Made by a program: the position numbers and the translations under genes. From the NCBI RefSeq assembly GCF_010728925.1, contig NZ_AP022608.1, positions 4,402,001 to 4,466,000 of the forward strand: a DNA stretch of 64,000 nucleotides, in the 5' to 3' direction. Origin of the DNA: Mycolicibacterium gadium (GTDB lineage Bacteria > Actinomycetota > Actinomycetes > Mycobacteriales > Mycobacteriaceae). Shown here piece after piece: positions 51,053-60,292 of the stretch. How positions within the stretch are numbered: position 1 is the stretch's first letter; each line of letters begins with the position of its first letter. The notes under the pieces are model-generated. The model saw only the letters and a list, made by a program, of their open reading frames with translations. It searched no databases and was not told where the DNA came from.

Positions 51053-51625
51053 TCAGCGTGGTCCGCGCGGCTGGGGTGCGACGCTGATGGGTGACCGCGT
51101 CACCGGTGTGCGAGTCACCCCGATCTCGGGCGGCCGAGTGCTGCGCGGCGGCGGGTTCTGCGGTCGCACCGTCTGCGCCGGGCCGGGGTCGATGGGCTCG
51201 GCCGATGTCTCAGGCGGTGGTGGCGGCGGCACCTCGCTGCTGGTCGTCCGTTCGGTCGACACCGCCGTCGTGGTCGACGGTGCCTCGGTCGGCGTCGTGG
51301 TGTCCACGTCCGGAGCGGGGTTGCGAACGATCAACAGAACCGCCGACACCACCAGCGCCGCCGCGGCGGTGCCGGCGGCGATCCACAAGGCCAGCACATG
51401 CCTGCCGCGGTACCAGGGTGCCGGCGCGGGTTCGAAGTACCAGGTGTCCGCGTCGAAGGCGTCGAACGCTCCCGGGGGGTGGTCGTGCCGCGCCGGTTCG
51501 TAGTCGTCGGCCGGAGCCGACTCCAGCAGCGCCTCGTCGCCGTCCGAGTCCTCGGATTCCGAGGGCGCTTCGGGCAGGTCGCCGATCAGGTAATCGAAAT
51601 CCCCCGAGGCTTCGCGTTCGGCCAC
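51053..51625 (-). CDS. single-TM protein with acidic inside and Pro/Thr-rich outside
   Basis: Protein of 190 aa without a recognised family. Acidic N-terminal region (residues 1-70) with a repeated-looking DAFDADTWYFEPAPAPWYRG before a single TM (about 77-99); the C-terminal 90 residues are Thr/Pro-rich (TTTPTEAPSTTTAV, then PPPPPPETS) and likely outside, possibly O-mannosylated. GTG start at 51625. Divergent from the ABC binding-protein gene and convergent with azoR. May be an envelope linker protein. Confidence 0.65.
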   Translation of the reverse strand: MAEREASGDFDYLIGDLPEAPSESEDSDGDEALLESAPADDYEPARHDHPPGAFDAFDADTWYFEPAPAPWYRGRHVLALWIAAGTAAAALVVSAVLLIVRNPAPDVDTTTPTEAPSTTTAVSTERTTSSEVPPPPPPETSAEPIDPGPAQTVRPQNPPPRSTRPPEIGVTRTPVTRSPISVAPQPRGPR

Positions 51626-51806
51626 ACACTGATGCTATCGCTGTTACCTGCGCATATGGGCGGCAACCGAAGTCGTGTGAACAGGCACACGGTCTGGCGT
51701 GATCACGGTAGGGTCGAGCGCCGCATATGCAATCGTTTCACGCCGCGTCGCACAGCCGTCATGTCCGCGCCACTGCGCCGCTTCCCGGCCATCGGAAGGT
51801 TCGGCA

Positions 51807-52937
51807 ATGAAGTTCTCACGCCTCACGGCGGCCGCGGCCGCATCGGTCGCTCTGCTCACCGGTCTGATCGGCTGCGCACCTCCGGAGAAGAACAACGCGG
51901 AAGAGCAGACAGAATCCGGGGTCAACGCCCGTGCGGCCACGTCGGCCGAGGACTTCGGCGGTATGGACGGTCTGGTCGAGGCCGCCAAGAAGGAGGGTGA
52001 GCTGAATGTGATTGCGCTGCCGCCTACTTGGGCCAACTACGCTGCCATCATCAAGGCGTTCGAGGACAAGTACGGGATCAAGGTGAACTCGGGGCAGCCC
52101 GACGCGTCGAGCCAGGAGGAGATCAACGCCGCGAACCAGCAGCGGGGTCGCAGCACCGCCCCCGACGTGTTCGACCTGGGCCAGTCGGTGGCGCTGGCCA
52201 ATACCGCGATGTTCGCGCCCTACAAGGTGGCGGTATGGGACGACATCCCGATGGCGTACAAGGAGCGTGAAGGGGCCTGGGTCAACGACTACGGCGGCTA
52301 CATGTCGATCGGTTTCGATTCCGCCACGGTGCCGCCGGTCACCTCGGTCAACGATCTGCTCAAGCCCGAATACAGCGGCAAGGTCGCACTCAACGGCGAT
52401 CCGACCCAGGCCGGTGCCGCGTTCTCCGGTGTGCTGATGGTCGCACTGTCGCAGGGCGGTTCGGCCGACGACATCGCGCCGGGGGTGGAGTTCTTCCGCA
52501 AGCTCAACGAGGCCGGCAACTTCTTGCCGGTCGATCCGACCCCGGCGACGATAGAGTCCGGCCAGACCCCGGTGGTCATCGACTGGAACTATCTCAACGC
52601 GGTCGAGACGAAGAAGCTCCCGTCGTGGCAGGTGCTGGTTCCGCCGGACCACGCGGTCGCGGGCTACTACTACCAGGCGATCAACAAGGACGCTCCGCAT
52701 CCCGCGGCCGCGCGGCTGTGGCAGGAGTTCCTGTTCAGCGACGAGGGTCAGAACCTTTACGCGGCAGGTGGTGTGCGTCCGGTGCGTGCGGACAACATGA
52801 TGGCTGACGGGTCTCTGGATCAGGCGGTCGCGGCGTCGATCCCGGTGATCGACGGCCCGGTCACCGTGCCGAGCCCCGAGCAGACCGACAAGGCCACTGC
52901 GTATCTCTCCGACAACTGGGCTGAAGCGATCGGCTGA
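51807..52937 (+). CDS. ABC transporter substrate-binding lipoprotein
   Basis: Periplasmic binding lipoprotein of 376 aa of the iron(III)/polyamine/phosphonate cluster. Lipobox LIGC places Cys at residue 23; the mature protein has GGMDGLVEAAKKEGELNVIA, SSQEEINAANQQRGRSTAPD, SVNDLLKPEYSGKVALNGDP and the hinge region INKDAPHPAAARLWQEFLFS (about 290-309), typical of these proteins. ATG 51807; the upstream extension is not signal-like. First of four coupled genes. The ligand (iron, thiamine-type, polyamine or aminophosphonate) cannot be told from sequence alone. Confidence 0.88.
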   Translation: MKFSRLTAAAAASVALLTGLIGCAPPEKNNAEEQTESGVNARAATSAEDFGGMDGLVEAAKKEGELNVIALPPTWANYAAIIKAFEDKYGIKVNSGQPDASSQEEINAANQQRGRSTAPDVFDLGQSVALANTAMFAPYKVAVWDDIPMAYKEREGAWVNDYGGYMSIGFDSATVPPVTSVNDLLKPEYSGKVALNGDPTQAGAAFSGVLMVALSQGGSADDIAPGVEFFRKLNEAGNFLPVDPTPATIESGQTPVVIDWNYLNAVETKKLPSWQVLVPPDHAVAGYYYQAINKDAPHPAAARLWQEFLFSDEGQNLYAAGGVRPVRADNMMADGSLDQAVAASIPVIDGPVTVPSPEQTDKATAYLSDNWAEAIG

Positions 52938-52938
52938 C

Positions 52939-53802
52939 GTGCCGGGCGGAACCCAACTACGCAACCGAATCACAGGGGCTCTGCCGCTGCTGCCGTTCTT
53001 CGCGGTCGTCGTGGTGTTCCTGGTGATCCCGACGGTGACGGTGATCGTCAACGCGTTCGTCGTGGACGGCGCGTTCTCCCTCAGCCGCATCGGCGCGCTC
53101 TTCTCGTCGGCAGCGCTCGGGGCGCTGTGGTCCAGCGTCCTGCTGTCGGCCAGCACGGCGATCATCGGCGCGGTGCTCGGAGCGGTGCTGGCGTGGCTGA
53201 TCGTGAGCAGCCCGCCCACGTCGATGGTGCGCAGGACGGTGATCTCGTTGTGCAGCGTGCTGGCTCAGTTCGGGGGTGTGGCACTGGCTTTCGCGTTCCT
53301 GGCGACGATCGGCATCAACGGAGTGCTGACAGTGTGGGTGCAGGAGGCCTTTGGCTGGAATCTGTCCGGCTCGGGATGGCTCTACGGCCTGGCCGGGCTG
53401 ATTCTCGTCTACACGTACTTCCAGATCCCGCTGATGGTGATCGTCTTCCTGCCCGCACTCGAAGGCCTCCGCGAGCAATGGCGCGAAGCCGCCGTCAGTC
53501 TCGGCGCGTCGAAGTGGCAGTACTTCCGTGAGGTGGCCGTACCACTGCTGACGCCGGCTTTCCTCGGATCGGCATTGCTGTTGTTCGCCAACGCCTTTGC
53601 CGCCTACGCGACCGCAGCGGCGTTGGTGAGCCAGGGCAGCCCGATCGTGCCCCTGCTCATTCGGTCCGCGTTGACCAGTGAGGTGGTGCTCGGTCAGTCC
53701 GGGTTCGCCTACGCGCTCGCGCTCGAGATGATCGTCGTCGTCGCGGTGGTGATGGCGGCCTACAACGTCCTGGTGCGGCGTACGGCGCGGTGGCTGCGAT
53801 GA
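52939..53802 (+). CDS. ABC transporter permease, subunit 1
   Basis: Inner-membrane permease of 287 aa with six TM helices and the EAA loop EQWREAAVSLGASKWQYFRE (about residues 177-196) that contacts the ATPase. GTG start 1 bp after the binding-protein stop. Its stop overlaps the second permease start (ATGA). The large family to which it belongs imports iron, polyamines, thiamine or 2-aminoethylphosphonate. Confidence 0.9.
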   Translation: MPGGTQLRNRITGALPLLPFFAVVVVFLVIPTVTVIVNAFVVDGAFSLSRIGALFSSAALGALWSSVLLSASTAIIGAVLGAVLAWLIVSSPPTSMVRRTVISLCSVLAQFGGVALAFAFLATIGINGVLTVWVQEAFGWNLSGSGWLYGLAGLILVYTYFQIPLMVIVFLPALEGLREQWREAAVSLGASKWQYFREVAVPLLTPAFLGSALLLFANAFAAYATAAALVSQGSPIVPLLIRSALTSEVVLGQSGFAYALALEMIVVVAVVMAAYNVLVRRTARWLR

Positions 53803-54572
53803 AACGTCCAGCGCGCGCCGGGCTCTGGGTGTTGTTCGGCCTGTTCTTCCTGTTCCCGCTCTACGCCATGGCGGATTTCTCCACCCGCCGACTCGTCAAC
53901 GACGGCCGCACATGGCAGGCCTGGACGAACCTCGTCACCGACGACGCGCTGTATCGGGCGATCGTGGTCTCTCTGCTGCTTGCCGTGTTCACAGTCGTTG
54001 CGACGCTGGTGATCCTGGTCCCGACGATGATCTGGGTGCGACTGCGCTCGCCGTGGGCCAGGGGCACAGTGGAGTTCTTGTGCCTGCTGCCGCTGACGAT
54101 CCCCGCGCTGGTGATCGTGGTCGGGCTACGCAATGTGTACCTGTGGGTGGCGTACTTCCTGGGTGAATCCCCGCTGACGCTGACGTTCGTCTATGTGGTG
54201 CTGGTGTTGCCGTTCGCCTACCGCGCGCTCGACGCGGCGTTGTCGTCGATCGACCTGCAGACCCTCACCGAAGCGGCACGGTCGCTGGGAGCGGGATGGG
54301 GGACGACGATACTGCGGATCGTGGTGCCCAACATCTGGTCCGGGATCCTTTCCGCCGCCTTCATCTCGATTGCGGTGGTGCTCGGCGAATACACGATCGC
54401 GTCGCTGTCCGGGTTCCAGACGCTGCAGGTGCAGATCGTCGCGATCGGAAAGACGGACGGTCCGACGTCGGTGGCCGCCTCGCTGGCGGTGTTGTTGTTC
54501 GGCTTCGTGCTGCTGCTTGTCCTGTCGCTGGTGACACGCGGGCGCAGACGAGTCCAAGGAGTGACCGCATGA
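53799..54572 (+). CDS. ABC transporter permease, subunit 2
   Basis: Second permease of 257 aa with six TM helices. EAA loop LQTLTEAARSLGAGWGTTIL (about residues 151-170) has the expected E-A-A-x3-G core. ATG 53799 overlaps the first permease stop by 4 nt; it ends overlapping the ATPase start by 4 nt. Together with the first permease it forms the heterodimeric channel. Confidence 0.9.
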   Translation: MKRPARAGLWVLFGLFFLFPLYAMADFSTRRLVNDGRTWQAWTNLVTDDALYRAIVVSLLLAVFTVVATLVILVPTMIWVRLRSPWARGTVEFLCLLPLTIPALVIVVGLRNVYLWVAYFLGESPLTLTFVYVVLVLPFAYRALDAALSSIDLQTLTEAARSLGAGWGTTILRIVVPNIWSGILSAAFISIAVVLGEYTIASLSGFQTLQVQIVAIGKTDGPTSVAASLAVLLFGFVLLLVLSLVTRGRRRVQGVTA

Positions 54573-55639
54573 ACGCGAGAACATCAGGCACGGCCGTCGA
54601 TATGGCCGGCCTGACACGGGTGTACGGCGACGTCAAGGCTCTCGACGGGCTGACCCTGCACATCGAACCGTCCGAACTGGTTGCGCTGCTTGGTCCGTCG
54701 GGCTGCGGCAAGACCACCGCGCTGCGCATCCTCGCGGGCCTCGACGACGCCACGTCGGGCACGGTGTCCATCGGCGGTCGCGATGTCAGCCGCGTGCCTG
54801 CCAACAAGCGCGACATGGGCATGGTGTTCCAGGCGTACAGCCTCTTCCCGCACCTGACCGTGCTCGACAACGTCGCATTCGGGTTGAAGATGCGCGGTAA
54901 AGACAAGCGCGAGAGGACATCTCGAGCCGCCGATATGCTCGACCTGGTCGGCTTGGGTGCGCACAAGGCAAAGTACGCGCACGAGTTGTCGGGCGGGCAA
55001 CAGCAACGTGTTGCGCTGGCGCGTGCGCTGGCGATCCAGCCGCGGGTGCTGCTGCTCGACGAGCCTCTTTCGGCGCTGGACGCCAAGGTCCGCGCGCAGT
55101 TGCGTGACGAGATACGTCGGGTGCAACTCGAGGTCGGCATCACGACGCTGTTCGTCACCCACGATCAGGAGGAGGCGCTAGCCGTCGCCGACCGCGTGGG
55201 TGTCATGAATCAGGGCAGCCTCGAACAGCTGGCCACGCCCGCCGACCTGTACGCCACCCCGGCCACACCGTTTGTCGCGGAGTTCGTGGGGTTGAACAAC
55301 AAAGTGCCCGTGCAGGTTTCGGGTGGTCGCGCGCAGCTGCTCGGCACCGCGGTGCCGACGCTGCCCGGTTCGATCACGTCGGGTCCCGGGCTGGCGATGG
55401 TGCGCCCGGAGGCTGTCACCGTCACCGCCGGGCCGGCCGGCGGTGCTGGAATGCCCAAGGTCAGCTCGATCGCGTTCCTGGGACCGATCTCGCGGGTCTA
55501 CGTCGCGATGCCGGACGGTTCGGTGATCAACGCCCAGATATCGGGTGCGGCTGCCAGGTCGTTGAGCCCTGGCGATCCGGTCACGGTCGGCGTCGAGCCC
55601 GGCGGTGTGCTGGTGGTCGCAGGGGTCAGACGTCCTTGA
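54569..55639 (+). CDS. ABC transporter ATP-binding protein (PotA/FbpC-type)
   Basis: ATPase of 356 aa. Walker A GPSGCGKT (about residues 43-50), Q-loop FQAYSLFPHL (about 87-96), signature LSGGQQQR (about 142-149), Walker B VLLLDEPLSALD (about 161-172), H-loop VTHDQEE, and a C-terminal OB/TOBE domain (about 240-355) as in the spermidine/iron importers. Overlaps the permease by 4 nt. The 3' end overlaps the convergent PyrE-like gene by 14 nt. Confidence 0.93.
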   Translation: MNARTSGTAVDMAGLTRVYGDVKALDGLTLHIEPSELVALLGPSGCGKTTALRILAGLDDATSGTVSIGGRDVSRVPANKRDMGMVFQAYSLFPHLTVLDNVAFGLKMRGKDKRERTSRAADMLDLVGLGAHKAKYAHELSGGQQQRVALARALAIQPRVLLLDEPLSALDAKVRAQLRDEIRRVQLEVGITTLFVTHDQEEALAVADRVGVMNQGSLEQLATPADLYATPATPFVAEFVGLNNKVPVQVSGGRAQLLGTAVPTLPGSITSGPGLAMVRPEAVTVTAGPAGGAGMPKVSSIAFLGPISRVYVAMPDGSVINAQISGAAARSLSPGDPVTVGVEPGGVLVVAGVRRP

Positions 55640-56204
55640 CGGGTTCGATGCCGAGGTCGCGGTAGGTGACCAGGGCGGCGAACGGCACATTTCGTTTCGC
55701 GAAGCGCTTGGCCGCGACGTCGCCGCGATCCACCATCGGGATCACGCCGGCGACGACGGCGCCGACGGAGACGACGCGCTCGAGTGCGATCTCGGTCGAA
55801 CCGCCGGTGCTGATCACGTCGTCCACGAGCAGCACCCGGGTTCCGGGCTCGAGCCTGGTCCCCTCGATCCACTGTTCGCGACCGCGTGACTTCTGTTCCT
55901 TACGCACGGAGAACCAGGCCTTACCGGTGACCATCGCGACGCCGATGGCGATCGAGTCGGCGCCCATGGTGAGCCCGCCGACCGCGTCGAACTCGATCCC
56001 GTTCAGCGCGGCCAGGTCGGCGATGGCGCGGCTGACGATCGTCAGGCGTTCCCCGTTGTCGATGGCGTACTTGCCGTCGATGTAGTCGTGGCTGAGCTGA
56101 CCGCTGGCCAGCTTGAAGGGTTCCTCGCGGTGCTCGTAACCGCGGGTTCGGATCAGCTCGAACGCTGCTGGCCAGGTCTCGGGGCGTGCGCTCGCATCTG
56201 CCAT
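55626..56204 (-). CDS. orotate phosphoribosyltransferase-like protein
   Basis: Type I phosphoribosyltransferase of 192 aa. PRPP loop VLLVDDVISTGGST (about residues 123-136), KLASGQLSHDYIDGKYAI (about 31-48) and VGGLTMGADSIAIG (about 75-88) match PyrE-type enzymes. It is not the usual mycobacterial PyrE as I remember it (a different N-terminus), so it may be a paralogue with another base or nucleoside specificity. It lies 14 bp after the HugZ-family gene on the same strand, at the end of the ESX-1 tail operon. Confidence 0.78.
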   Translation of the reverse strand: MADASARPETWPAAFELIRTRGYEHREEPFKLASGQLSHDYIDGKYAIDNGERLTIVSRAIADLAALNGIEFDAVGGLTMGADSIAIGVAMVTGKAWFSVRKEQKSRGREQWIEGTRLEPGTRVLLVDDVISTGGSTEIALERVVSVGAVVAGVIPMVDRGDVAAKRFAKRNVPFAALVTYRDLGIEPVKDV

Positions 56205-56218
56205 AGGGCGATGTTATT

Positions 56219-57019
56219 TCAGTCCGCCCGGGCGCGACGCGCCAGCTCGACGGTCGCCGAACGCAATTGGTCGTACGAATCGATCGGATCGGCGTAACCG
56301 ATCCGGGTGTAGGCGATGCCACGCTCGGTCGTCAGCCGCAGATCGAGGCCGTAGCGGTCGGCGCCGGTGCAGGTCGCCGCGGTGGTGTCCGGATAACCAC
56401 CGAGCGCCTTGCCCATCGCGGCGAGCGAGTCGGCGTGATCGGCGTTCAGATGAGCGATCGCCCCCGCCGCGTGCGGCGCGACCGGATCCGGCGAGGCAGC
56501 GGAGTAGTCCTCGCCGGTGGTCGACTCCATTCGCCCGTAGCCACCGACCCAGCGCACCCGCTGCACGCGCAACACCCAGAGCGTGAAGTCGCTGTAGTCG
56601 ATGTAATACTTGGCGGCCGCGACCGCAGCCAGATGTGCGTCGCGGGCCCCGGTCAACTCGTCGCCCGTCGGGGCTTCGACTACGCCGGCCAGGGTCACGC
56701 GGCCGCTGGCCAGCGGATCGGACTCCGAGCTCGGCGCGACGATCGCGATGCTGGCCCTCGGGTCGCCCGCGAGATTACGACCGTGCTCGGCGAGGTTCGA
56801 CACGCAGAGCACCGGTGCGCCGCCGAGCAATCCGTACGTCACGAACGACGCCCACGGATCGCCGTCGGCAGTCAGCGTGGCAAGCGTGCCCGTATTGGTC
56901 GAGGCCGCGATGGTGCGGGCCTCCTCGGCCGCGGACGGGCGGGTGGGATTCGCCACTTCGGTGAGCGGGGGAGGGACCGAGGGGGCATCGCCCGGGTCGC
57001 CGTGATCGCGGTTCGCCAC
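56219..57019 (-). CDS. HugZ/DUF2470 pyridoxamine-phosphate-oxidase-fold protein
   Basis: Protein of 266 aa with an N-terminal FMN/PPOX split barrel (TNTGTLATLTADGDPWASFV, about residues 40-59; VTLAGVVEAPTGDE) and a C-terminal DUF2470 domain (AIAHLNADHADSLAAMGKAL, about 183-202; YGLDLRLTTERG). This domain pair occurs in HugZ-type haem-binding or haem-degrading proteins and in chloroplast homologues. 19 bp downstream of espL on the same strand. Haem degradation would be an inference; the His ligands of known HugZ are not confirmed. Confidence 0.8.
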   Translation of the reverse strand: MANRDHGDPGDAPSVPPPLTEVANPTRPSAAEEARTIAASTNTGTLATLTADGDPWASFVTYGLLGGAPVLCVSNLAEHGRNLAGDPRASIAIVAPSSESDPLASGRVTLAGVVEAPTGDELTGARDAHLAAVAAAKYYIDYSDFTLWVLRVQRVRWVGGYGRMESTTGEDYSAASPDPVAPHAAGAIAHLNADHADSLAAMGKALGGYPDTTAATCTGADRYGLDLRLTTERGIAYTRIGYADPIDSYDQLRSATVELARRARAD

Positions 57020-57038
57020 GAACGAACGATACTAGGGC

Positions 57039-57374
57039 TCAGTCTTTCTGCAGACCCGCGGTGATATCGGCGACGACGGCGTCGATACGGTCCCTGTCGA
57101 GCTCGATCGACGTGGACGCGGCGTCGGTGGCCTTCCGAAGAGCCTCGTTGAGCCGCTGCTCGACCGTCGGTGCACCCAACCGCAGCAGACCGTCCGCGAT
57201 GAAGGTCCCGGTGAGGTGGTGGTGGCCGTTGAGCGTCACCTCGACGGTTTCGGCGTCGTCGGTGGCGGTGAACGTCTCGTTCTTCATCTTGTGCAGCTGC
57301 TCGTCCATCAGCGACTGCAGCCGCCGCGCCTGCTGCAGCACAGCGGCCACGTCGGGATGCATGTTGTCGGTCAC
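57039..57374 (-). CDS. espL: ESX-1 secretion-associated protein EspL (YbaB-like)
   Basis: Protein of 111 aa matching mycobacterial EspL: LQSLMDEQLHKMKNETFTAT, DDAETVEVTLNGHHHLTGTF (about residues 38-57) and the acidic helix at the end. Related to YbaB/EbfC nucleoid proteins. EspL stabilises ESX-1 substrates such as EspE and EspF in M. marinum and influences secretion. ATG overlaps the espB stop by 4 nt. In M. tuberculosis espK follows; here a HugZ-family gene does. Confidence 0.9.
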   Translation of the reverse strand: MTDNMHPDVAAVLQQARRLQSLMDEQLHKMKNETFTATDDAETVEVTLNGHHHLTGTFIADGLLRLGAPTVEQRLNEALRKATDAASTSIELDRDRIDAVVADITAGLQKD

Positions 57375-58891
57375 TCGTCGTCGTCCTGCTCGTCGTCGTG
57401 TGCGCGCGGCCTGCCGTCCTGCACTTCGCGGCGGCGGCGGTTACCGACGACGCCCTCGGTCCACGGGCGGTCCTCAACGTACAGATCCTCGTCGGGTGCC
57501 GTGCGCGGATCGCGACGCTTCTCCTTGCCCTGCTGTGCGCCGTGCCCCCCGTGCATGGGTGCCATGCCGCCCATCCCGCCGGCCATGCCACCCGGCGCGG
57601 ACGCGGCAGCCGCGGGCGCCGTGGCGATCGGCACGGGTGGGGCGGGCGCTACGGTCTCGGCCGACACCGCGGGTGACAGGGGTGCCGATCCGCCGCCGCC
57701 GGCGCCACCGCCTGAGCCGCCGCCCGATCCGCCACCTGCCGCGGGGCGCAGGCTCGGGTCGCTGGTTGCCCTCGGCGTGCCCGGCTGGGGTCCTTCGCCT
57801 TCCGATCCGCCTGGGCTGACCCCGGAAGGGCCTGCGCCCGAGGGTGGTTCGCCGCCGGATGGCGATCCTCCACCGGAGCCGCCACCCTGCCCCGCACCTG
57901 CTTGCTGCTGCGAGGTGCCCATCGACTCGCCCATCTGCTGTGCCGTTGCTGCCGGATCACCGGCGGGCTGATCGCCGCCGCCACCGCCACCGCCCGCCCC
58001 GGGGGCGAAGCTGTCGGTCGGTTTGAACGGCGGATCCGCCGGCCGCACCGGTGTGAACGTCGCCTCGCCGGCGTACTGCTGGCGTACCTCGTCGGACAGC
58101 GCCTGCAGCTCCTCCAACCGCCGGCGGGCCAGATCGATCTGTCTTTGAATCCCGGCGTGCGGCCCGGGCGAGCCGGCGAGCTCCTTTATGCGCGCTTCCA
58201 GCGCGACGTATTCGTCGTAGATGGGAGCGTGCGCGGCCTTTGCCGTCTCATGTGCGTTGAGGATCTTCGATGCGGCCTCGGCCAAGTCGTGCCACGCCTG
58301 CGACAGCTGCGCCAGCCAGTTACCGAACGCGGTCATTCGCGCGTAGGCCGCGTCGGCGGCGTCGCCCTCCCAGTCGCCGGGGGGCGGTTTTGGCTTGTTG
58401 CCCTTGACCCGGTTGGACGCCGCGGACCAGTACAGCATCGCGTTCTTCAGCGAAGCGCCGGTGTCCGGTGCGCTCAGTTCGATTTGCGTCTGGATGACGT
58501 TGCGGTATCCGCTGGCGTCGAGAAGCCTCGGAGTGTCTGCGGGAGAGGGAATTTCGGGCGCTGGTGTCGGCGGAGAAGGAATGCTGATGGTGTCGACGGC
58601 AGCGGCCCGTTCGGGATTGTCGAGCGCGATGCCGTACTCGTCGTCGACCTTCTGGTAGGCCTGCGCGGCGATCTCGAGCATCTCGGCGATGCGCTGATTC
58701 TCGACCTTCGCCCACTCCTCGAACTCTTTGAGCGATCGCGCGTTCTGGTTGAGGTTGGCGATCGCGTCGACCGTCGAGGGCACCGCGTCCGGGGGCGCTA
58801 CGGCGTCCTCAGCGGGGTTGTGCCAGTTCTGGCCCTTCATCTCCGCGGCTTGGCTGATGAGCGAACCGGGGTTGACCCGCTGGACCGACAT
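57371..58891 (-). CDS. espB: ESX-1 secreted protein EspB
   Basis: ESX-1 substrate of 506 aa, a fused PE/PPE-like helical domain. Y79-x-x-x-D83 (AYQKVDD) and W174-x-G176 (GDWEGDAAD) are the secretion motif and WxG turn, at nearly the same positions as in M. tuberculosis EspB. From about residue 290 the chain is Gly/Pro/Ala-rich and disordered, ending with EDLYVEDRPWTEGVVGNRRR (about 472-491), the tail conserved in EspB around the MycP1 cleavage and processing region. It follows eccE1 by 3 bp. About 45 aa longer than the M. tuberculosis protein, mainly in the Gly-rich part. Confidence 0.94.
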   Translation of the reverse strand: MSVQRVNPGSLISQAAEMKGQNWHNPAEDAVAPPDAVPSTVDAIANLNQNARSLKEFEEWAKVENQRIAEMLEIAAQAYQKVDDEYGIALDNPERAAAVDTISIPSPPTPAPEIPSPADTPRLLDASGYRNVIQTQIELSAPDTGASLKNAMLYWSAASNRVKGNKPKPPPGDWEGDAADAAYARMTAFGNWLAQLSQAWHDLAEAASKILNAHETAKAAHAPIYDEYVALEARIKELAGSPGPHAGIQRQIDLARRRLEELQALSDEVRQQYAGEATFTPVRPADPPFKPTDSFAPGAGGGGGGGDQPAGDPAATAQQMGESMGTSQQQAGAGQGGGSGGGSPSGGEPPSGAGPSGVSPGGSEGEGPQPGTPRATSDPSLRPAAGGGSGGGSGGGAGGGGSAPLSPAVSAETVAPAPPVPIATAPAAAASAPGGMAGGMGGMAPMHGGHGAQQGKEKRRDPRTAPDEDLYVEDRPWTEGVVGNRRRREVQDGRPRAHDDEQDDDE

Positions 58892-58894
58892 CGC

Positions 58895-60292
58895 TCAGCT
58901 CTCCAGCACCATCTGGTAGCGGCTCTCCTCACGCGGGTTGATCAGTCGGATTGGCAGCTGACGATGGCGTGGTGTCTGGATGAAATTGTCGCGCAACACA
59001 ACTCGTCCGATGCCGGGGTGTGGGCCAAGATATGTGGTGGCGTTCGGCCACGCGACCTTGGCCTCCTGGCCGATGTGGCCGTTGACGGAAGCCGCAAACT
59101 CGGCGAACTGCGGGAGCAGGGTGACGACCGCGCCTGCTGCGGCCGATCGCACGACGAACTGCGTGAACAATCGGGCGTCGCCCACGTTGATGCTCACGTC
59201 GACGTCGTCGAACGGCATGTACACCGGATAGCGGTCGGCGGTCTCGCCGACGAGCACCCCGGCAGAACCGACCGGCAGTTCGTAGTGCCGGTCGTTGACG
59301 GGGCTGATGCCGAGCAACGCGGCCCGCTGCCCGCCGAATAGGCACGAAAATCCGCGCGGGGTAGTCGGATTCGCCAGCGTCGTCAACAACACGGTGGCGG
59401 TGGGAGCCGCACCGGGCCGAATGCGGACCCGCGTGATCGTGTGGTCGGCGCGCGCCGACCACCAGACGTCGGGGCCGCCGGGTGCGGTGTATGCGGCGGT
59501 GAAGGTGCTGCGTCCCTTGATCGCCGACCAGGTCTCGCGTTCGAAGCTGATCTCGGTCGCGCGGTCGAAGTCGTCGAAGCTGCGGCTCGGCTGGGCATCG
59601 ATTCCGTTGCCGGCCAACTGATCTGCAATCCGTGTGGTCGACGCCACCAGATACCGCGCCAGTCCCGCGACGCCGGAGTCGCGCCGCTGTGAGGATTTGC
59701 GGGTGTGCTCGGGATCGGCCCTCAGCACGATCCAGGTGCGTCGATTGGCCGGGGCCGGGTAGGGCCCCACGACCTGCTCGTACAGCGCCACCAGGCTCGA
59801 CGGCGCGGTCTTTCCCACTCGATAGCCCGCCGACACCACGTCGGCTTCGAGATCGGGACAGTGCGCCGCGAGCAGCCGCTCGACGAGCCGGGTGTCGACG
59901 ACATCGTCGGTGAAGGCCTCGCCGTTGACGATCACCGTCGGAGTGAATGGCCGCGGGACGAGTTCCATTGCCGCGATCAGGTAGCCGTCCTGCCAGCGGA
60001 CCGCGACATGATCGCCGGGCATGACGGTGGCCCCGACGGCCGGCTCGGACGGCTTCTCGGGGACTCTGCGGTGGCGCCGCCGCCACGCGAACACCGCCGC
60101 GATCCAGCCGGTTAGCCGTCGGCCACGAACCGTCAAAACCGCTGCGAGAGCGATGATCACCGCCAGGGTGATCCCGACCCAGAGCAGGTCGAGCCGGATG
60201 AACAAGAGGATGACGGCCGGTATCAGCACCGCCGCCCAGATGGCATGGCCTGTCGTGAGGCGCAGCCCGAACATGGACGTGAAGCCGCTCAT
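58895..60292 (-). CDS. eccE1: ESX-1 membrane complex component EccE1
   Basis: Type VII secretion core subunit of 465 aa. Two TM helices in the first 60 residues (LTTGHAIWAAVLIPAVILLF, then VGITLAVIIALAAVLTV) and a large cytoplasmic domain with PGDHVAVRWQDGYLIAAMEL, FDDFDRATEISFERETWSAI and VYMPFDDVDVSINVGDARLF typical of EccE1. The ATG at 60292 overlaps the mycP1 stop (ATGA); the longer frame upstream is mycP1 in another register. In the complex EccE sits at the periphery with EccB, EccC and EccD, none of which is present in this window. Confidence 0.93.
   Translation of the reverse strand: MSGFTSMFGLRLTTGHAIWAAVLIPAVILLFIRLDLLWVGITLAVIIALAAVLTVRGRRLTGWIAAVFAWRRRHRRVPEKPSEPAVGATVMPGDHVAVRWQDGYLIAAMELVPRPFTPTVIVNGEAFTDDVVDTRLVERLLAAHCPDLEADVVSAGYRVGKTAPSSLVALYEQVVGPYPAPANRRTWIVLRADPEHTRKSSQRRDSGVAGLARYLVASTTRIADQLAGNGIDAQPSRSFDDFDRATEISFERETWSAIKGRSTFTAAYTAPGGPDVWWSARADHTITRVRIRPGAAPTATVLLTTLANPTTPRGFSCLFGGQRAALLGISPVNDRHYELPVGSAGVLVGETADRYPVYMPFDDVDVSINVGDARLFTQFVVRSAAAGAVVTLLPQFAEFAASVNGHIGQEAKVAWPNATTYLGPHPGIGRVVLRDNFIQTPRHRQLPIRLINPREESRYQMVLES

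Noticed and set aside
57420..58040. Repetitive GC-rich DNA resembling a short tandem array
   Set aside because: It encodes the Gly/Pro/Ala-rich disordered part of EspB in frame; no spacer-repeat structure, so no CRISPR or VNTR call.
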